Shown: positions 38,522 to 40,369 of the stretch, one piece after another
Layout: each line of letters begins with the position of its first letter
Numbering within the stretch: the stretch's first letter is position 1
Assembly: GCF_017427025.1 (NCBI RefSeq)
Contig: NZ_JAFLNG010000001.1
Location: 1-40,369, forward strand
DNA: 40,369 nt
Reading direction: 5' to 3'
Origin: Streptomyces sp. FH025
GTDB lineage: Bacteria > Actinomycetota > Actinomycetes > Streptomycetales > Streptomycetaceae
Notes under the pieces: generated by a model
Seen by the model: only the letters and a program-made list of their open reading frames with translations
What the model was told of the DNA's origin: nothing
The model's database searches: none
Program-made: the position numbers and the translations under genes

Positions 38522-40117
38522 GTGAGCACTGTGACATCCAAGAGCGCCGTCGTACTGATCGCCGAAGAGCTGTCGCCCGCCACCGTCGACGCCCTCGGCC
38601 CCGACTTCGAGATCCGCCACTGCAACGGCGCCGACCGCAACGAGCTGCTCACCGCGATCGCCGACGTCGACGCGATCCTGATCCGCTCCGCCACCAAGGT
38701 CGACGCCGAGGCCCTGGCCGCCGCCCGCAAGCTCAAGGTGGTCGCCCGCGCCGGCGTCGGCCTGGACAACGTGGACGTCGCCGCCGCCACCAAGGCCGGC
38801 GTGATGGTCGTCAACGCGCCGACCTCCAACATCGTCACCGCCGCCGAGCTGGCCTGCGGCCTGCTGATCTCCGTCGCCCGCAACATCGCCCCGGCCAACG
38901 CGGCGCTCAAGGGCGGCGAGTGGAAGCGCAACAAGTACACCGGCGTCGAGCTGAGCGAGAAGACCCTCGGCGTGGTCGGCCTCGGCCGGATCGGTGTCCT
39001 GGTCGCCCAGCGGATGTCCGCGTTCGGGATGAAGATCGTCGCGTACGACCCCTACATCCAGGCCGCCCGCGCCGCGCAGATGGGCGTCAAGCTCGTCACG
39101 CTGGAGGAGCTGCTGGAGGTGTCGGACTTCATCACCGTCCACCTCCCCAAGACCCCCGAGACCATCGGCCTGATCGGCGACGAGGCGCTGCACAAGGTCA
39201 AGCCGTCCGTGCGCATCGTGAACGCCGCCCGCGGCGGCATCGTGGACGAGGAGGCGCTCGCCTCCGCCCTGAGCGAGGGCCGGGTGGCCGGCGCGGGCCT
39301 GGACGTGTACTCCAAGGAGCCGTGCACCGACTCCCCGCTGTTCGCCTTCGACAACGTGGTGGCCACCCCGCACCTGGGCGCGTCCACCGACGAGGCGCAG
39401 GAGAAGGCCGGCATCGCCGTCGCCAAGTCGGTGCGCCTGGCGCTGGCCGGCGAGCTGGTGCCGGACGCGGTGAACGTCCAGGGCGGCGTGATCGCCGAGG
39501 ACGTCCGCCCGGGCCTGCCGCTGGCCGAGAAGCTCGGCCGGATCTTCACCGCGCTGGCCGGCGAGGTGGCCGTCCGCCTCGACGTCGAGGTCCGCGGCGA
39601 GATCACCCAGCACGACGTGAAGGTGCTCGAACTGTCCGCGCTGAAGGGCGTGTTCGAGGACGTGGTGGCGGAGACGGTGTCCTACGTCAACGCCCCGCTG
39701 TTCGCCCAGGAGCGCGGTGTCGAGGTCCGACTGACCACCTCCAGCGAGAGCCCCGAGCACCGCAACGTGATCACCGTGCGCGGCACTCTCGCGAACGGCG
39801 AGGAGATCGCCATCTCCGGCACGCTGGCCGGTCCGAAGCAGACCCAGAAGATCGTCGGCGTGGACGCCTTCGACGTGGACGTGGCGCTCACCGACCACAT
39901 GGCCTTCTTCAAGTACGAGGACCGCCCCGGCGTGGTCGGCGTGCTCGGCAAGCACCTCGGCGACGCGGGCATCAACATCGCGGGCATGCAGGTCGCCCGG
40001 GACGGCGGCTGCGCGCTGGCGTCCATCACCGTGGACACCGAGATCCCGCAGGACGTGCTGTCGGCGATCGCCGCCGAGATCGGCGCCCGCTTCGCGCGCT
40101 CGGTCGACCTGGGCTGA
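38522..40117 (+). CDS. serA: Phosphoglycerate dehydrogenase
   Basis: NAD-dependent oxidation of 3-phosphoglycerate, the first step of serine synthesis. The product is 531 residues, the long form with an extra domain and a C-terminal ACT domain for serine feedback. The NAD motif is VVGLGRIGVLVAQRM. The catalytic region is NAARGGIVDEEAL, then GAGLDVYSKEP and TPHLGAST (catalytic His). The ACT domain runs from FKYEDRPGVVGVLGKHLGDAGINIAGMQV to the end. The GTG at 38522 follows TAAGGA. A 20-bp palindromic terminator follows. Confidence 0.97.
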   Translation: MSTVTSKSAVVLIAEELSPATVDALGPDFEIRHCNGADRNELLTAIADVDAILIRSATKVDAEALAAARKLKVVARAGVGLDNVDVAAATKAGVMVVNAPTSNIVTAAELACGLLISVARNIAPANAALKGGEWKRNKYTGVELSEKTLGVVGLGRIGVLVAQRMSAFGMKIVAYDPYIQAARAAQMGVKLVTLEELLEVSDFITVHLPKTPETIGLIGDEALHKVKPSVRIVNAARGGIVDEEALASALSEGRVAGAGLDVYSKEPCTDSPLFAFDNVVATPHLGASTDEAQEKAGIAVAKSVRLALAGELVPDAVNVQGGVIAEDVRPGLPLAEKLGRIFTALAGEVAVRLDVEVRGEITQHDVKVLELSALKGVFEDVVAETVSYVNAPLFAQERGVEVRLTTSSESPEHRNVITVRGTLANGEEIAISGTLAGPKQTQKIVGVDAFDVDVALTDHMAFFKYEDRPGVVGVLGKHLGDAGINIAGMQVARDGGCALASITVDTEIPQDVLSAIAAEIGARFARSVDLG

Positions 40118-40141
40118 CACCCGCCCGACACCCGGCCTGAC

Positions 40142-40181
40142 CAGGGCCCGGACCGCCGTTCGAACGGCGGTCCGGGCCCTG
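40142..40181 (+). terminator. 40-base perfect palindromic terminator after serA
   Basis: CAGGGCCCGGACCGCCGTTC (40142-40161) is followed directly by its exact reverse complement (40162-40181), centred on TTCGAA. It lies 24 bases past the serA stop. Confidence 0.9.
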
Positions 40182-40210
40182 TGGCGTTCTCCCGGGGGCT
40201 CCTGTCTCAG

Positions 40211-40230
40211 ATACTAGGAAATCCAAGTAT
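40211..40230. promoter_or_regulatory. AT-rich imperfect palindrome near window end
   Basis: ATACTAGGAAATCCAAGTAT pairs in 16 of its 20 positions (ATACT with AGTAT, GGA with TCC). It stands out from the GC-rich surroundings and lies after the serA terminator, so it probably belongs to the promoter of the next gene, which begins outside the window. No gene start is visible to 40369. Confidence 0.45.
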
Positions 40231-40369
40231 TCGTGCAGACACGGCCGGGGCGTCGTCGTACCGTGGAAGGGCCATACGGTGTGCCGCCCCTGTAGCCAGG
40301 GTGTGCGGCCCGCATGCGCGTGCGCTTCCGTGGGTAGGCGATCCCTGCTCCCGCGCTCCCTCCCACCCT

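Overview
The window is about 40 kb of very GC-rich DNA with strong G/C third-position codon bias, many GTG starts and actinobacterial gene families. Gene content and order (gcvT-gcvH, SseB-like genes, oligopeptide ABC operon, cysteine desulfurase, mnmA, core-MetE-like gene, ligA, GGDEF-EAL gene, gatC-gatA-gatB, second GGDEF-EAL gene, ilvB-ilvN-ilvC, serA) match what I recall of the conserved chromosomal core of Streptomycetaceae (Streptomyces or Kitasatospora). No rRNA, tRNA, CRISPR array, transposase or integrase was recognised.

Layout. 1-2229: gcvH and gcvT on the minus strand behind a tandem glycine riboswitch, then a promoter region with five 23-bp tandem repeats. 2230-4090: two SseB-family genes (enhanced serine sensitivity), beside the glycine cleavage genes. 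4200-10667: a five-gene di/oligopeptide ABC importer (permease, lipoprotein, permease, two ATPases) behind a palindromic operator candidate. 10715-12062: a TRIC-family membrane protein and an IclR regulator whose 3' ends overlap antisense. 12325-14695: cysteine desulfurase and tRNA 2-thiouridylase MnmA, together the sulfur relay for tRNA thiolation. 14709-16707: a variable pocket with a Phd-PIN toxin-antitoxin pair, a NUDIX hydrolase, a 48-residue membrane protein and an RsbW-like ATPase gene broken by an amber codon. 16791-21411: LOG-family protein, short-chain dehydrogenase, core-MetE-like protein and NAD-dependent DNA ligase. 21737-23569: a GGDEF-EAL protein with intact EAL residues (RmdB-like). 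23733-27367: gatC-gatA-small membrane protein-gatB for Gln-tRNA(Gln)/Asn-tRNA(Asn) amidation. 27624-30985: a 52-residue basic protein and a large LuxR (LAL) regulator. 31360-34392: a second membrane GGDEF-EAL protein with intact GGDEF but eroded EAL. 34426-40117: ilvB leader peptide and attenuator, ilvB, ilvN, ilvC and serA (branched-chain amino acid and serine biosynthesis).

How it fits together. Two ends of serine/glycine metabolism bracket the window: serA makes serine and gcvT/gcvH break down glycine under riboswitch control, with SseB homologues nearby. Two cyclic-di-GMP proteins appear complementary by sequence: the first should be able to degrade c-di-GMP, the second to make it. The most unusual points are the 23-bp repeat array before sseB, the amber-interrupted ATPase with a coupled micro-membrane protein, the eroded EAL domain, the small unannotated proteins at 25525, 27624 and 16172, several GTTCGG-rich short tandem repeats, and strong hairpins in or near coding ends. 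All statements rest on reading the sequence; no database search was possible.
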